From: Deltaproteobacteria bacterium
GTDB taxonomy: Bacteria; Desulfobacterota; JAENJC01
Direction: 5' to 3'
Length of the DNA: 6,090 bases
NCBI GenBank assembly: GCA_016208525.1
Contig: JACQYJ010000205.1
Location: 1-6,090, forward strand
Positions 5,534 to 6,090 of the stretch are shown in pieces. Within the stretch, counting starts at the first letter, position 1, and each line of letters opens with the position of its first letter. The translations under genes and the position numbers were made by a program. A model generated the notes under the pieces. That model did no database searches and was not told the DNA's origin. It was given only the letters and a program-made list of their open reading frames with translations.

Positions 5534-5554
5534 AATCGGGGACGGGTTCTCATT
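5532..5554. repeat. Right-flank sequence of the Y1 transposase element
   Basis: AAAATCGGGGACGGGTTCTC begins one base into the transposase stop codon. It looks like the GGGGACGG(T)TCTC sequence that often lies after REP-type Y1 transposases. Its contact with the truncated gene end suggests that the missing 3' coding part was deleted up to this repeat. This is recognised from memory of such flanks and not confirmed by alignment. Confidence 0.4.
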
Positions 5555-5566
5555 AAAACAATCCAG

Positions 5567-5595
5567 TTGCCTAAGAAAATCATTCCCGCTATAAT
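5567..5595 (+). promoter_or_regulatory. Promoter of the brnT-type toxin gene
   Basis: TTGCCT (5567-5572), then 17 bases, then a perfect TATAAT (5590-5595). Transcription would begin near 5602, six bases before the toxin ATG, so the ribosome site AGAGGG (5597-5602) would be mostly left out of the message. Either the start is nearly leaderless or another promoter upstream supplies the leader. Confidence 0.55.
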
Positions 5596-5607
5596 TAGAG
5601 GGAAATC

Positions 5608-5904
5608 ATGCTTTCATTTGAATGGGATAAAAACAAGGCGAAGAAGAACCTAAAAATTCATGATGTCTCATTTGATGAGGCAAGCACGGCTTTCAAGGAT
5701 ACTTTGTCATTAACGGTTTACGACCCGTTATATTCAGAAAGTGAAGACAGGTTCATTCTTATTGGCAATTCACACAGTAACAGACTCTTGGTAGTTATTC
5801 ATACTGAAAGAGGTGACAAAATCAGAATAATAAGCGCCAGACAAGCAATCAAACATGAAAGGAAACAATATGAAGAGAATGCAAAAAGACAAAGACATGC
5901 TTGA
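5608..5904 (+). CDS. brnT: BrnT family (DUF497) toxin
   Basis: The 98-residue product is a RelE-like ribonuclease toxin of a type II toxin-antitoxin pair, acting on RNA in the cytoplasm to slow translation. Family marks in order are FEWDKNKAKKNLKIHDVSF (4-22), EA...F.D (24-31), YDPLYSESEDRF (38-49), RLLVVIHTERGDKIRIISAR (59-78) and HERKQYEE (83-90). The length is normal for BrnT and nothing is missing. ATG at 5608 follows AGAGGG by five bases. The toxin gene comes first and the antitoxin gene overlaps its end by 35 bases, the usual brnT-brnA order. The pair sits directly after a truncated transposase, consistent with an accessory patch. The antitoxin partner normally represses the shared promoter, probably here the TATAAT promoter at 5567-5595. 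Confidence 0.92.
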   Translation: MLSFEWDKNKAKKNLKIHDVSFDEASTAFKDTLSLTVYDPLYSESEDRFILIGNSHSNRLLVVIHTERGDKIRIISARQAIKHERKQYEENAKRQRHA

Positions 5905-6090
5905 AGAATACGATTTCAGCAAGGGTGTCCAGGGAAAATATGCAAAGAGATATGCGGAAGGGACAAATGTGATAGTGATTGAGCCCGACGTAGCAAAATA
6001 TTTTCCCGATCATGACGCTGTAAATCAGGCTTTACGGTCCTTGGCAGAAATCATCAAACGGCAAAGAGAAGTGCCTAACAAGTCACTCAA
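5870..6090 (+). CDS. Antitoxin of the BrnT pair, 3' end cut by the window
   Basis: ATG at 5870, with AAAGGAAA about five bases upstream, opens a frame of 73 codons that is still open at the window end. The product begins MKRMQKDKDMLEEYDFSKG, followed by GKYAKRYAEGTNVIVIEPDV, FPDHDAVNQALRSLAEII and a basic tail. Proteins of this LEEYDFS...KRYAEGTNV type are the usual partners of BrnT-like toxins and have a short strand followed by two helices, as in ribbon-helix-helix DNA-binding antitoxins. It overlaps the toxin gene by 35 bases in another frame, which couples translation. The antitoxin binds and silences the toxin and probably represses the operon. A later start at codon 10 (ATG CTT GAA) is also possible. 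It should end soon beyond the window, as the family is about 80-90 residues long. Confidence 0.8.
   Translation, partial: MKRMQKDKDMLEEYDFSKGVQGKYAKRYAEGTNVIVIEPDVAKYFPDHDAVNQALRSLAEIIKRQREVPNKSL

Overview
The window reads as chromosomal DNA of a diderm, Gram-negative-type bacterium. It has a lipobox lipoprotein of the DUF2155 kind, a four-helix-bundle (S23-like) protein, a REP-type Y1 transposase and a BrnT toxin, and its intergenic regions are crowded with hairpin repeats. This mix is common in Nitrospirota, Desulfobacterota and related environmental lineages. The sequence alone does not fix the phylum, so that placement is an inference.

Layout. Positions 1-205 hold the 3' end of a DUF1566 (Lcl-type) gene on the plus strand. 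A G/C-rich hairpin region follows (250-341). A good promoter (351-379) then drives two tiny translationally coupled membrane-protein genes (387-681). Immediately downstream is the 3' half of a 5S rRNA gene (about 698-765) with its GNRA-loop terminator (773-806), and the 5' half is absent. Positions 807-1235 have no gene and carry nested inverted repeats.

From 5030 down to 1236 every gene is on the minus strand, and the theme is serine and wobble decoding. In transcription order they are serS, tRNA-Ser(UGA), a four-helix-bundle gene, tRNA-Ser(GCU), a DUF2155 lipoprotein gene, tRNA-Arg(ACG), tadA, tRNA-Ser(GGA) and tRNA-Ser(CGA). The four tRNA-Ser genes cover all six serine codons and sit beside the synthetase that charges them. 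TadA, which converts A34 of tRNA-Arg(ACG) to inosine, lies directly downstream of that tRNA gene. A serS / tRNA-Ser / tadA neighbourhood is known from other bacteria such as Bacillus, where SRP RNA and dnaX follow tadA. Those two are not seen here, and the order breaks near the 5S remnant.

The gap upstream of each tRNA-Ser gene is filled by a compound repeat. It has a short hairpin with covarying arms at each end, and TATAGC/TATGGC-rich words and an A/T-rich core between them. The four-helix-bundle gene appears to lie inside one copy, flanked by TGGCCA on both sides. The C-terminal residues of both TadA and the four-helix-bundle protein are encoded by repeat sequence.

At the right end is a mobile or accessory patch on the plus strand. 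It holds a C-terminally truncated Y1 (HUH) transposase with REP-like flanks, followed by a brnT-type toxin gene with a TATAAT promoter and an overlapping antitoxin gene that runs off the window. I did not find a clearly new multi-gene system. The most distinctive signals are the repeat family tied to the tRNA-Ser genes with its inserted gene, the tadA/tRNA-Arg(ACG) pairing, and the 5S rRNA remnant next to the small membrane-protein pair.
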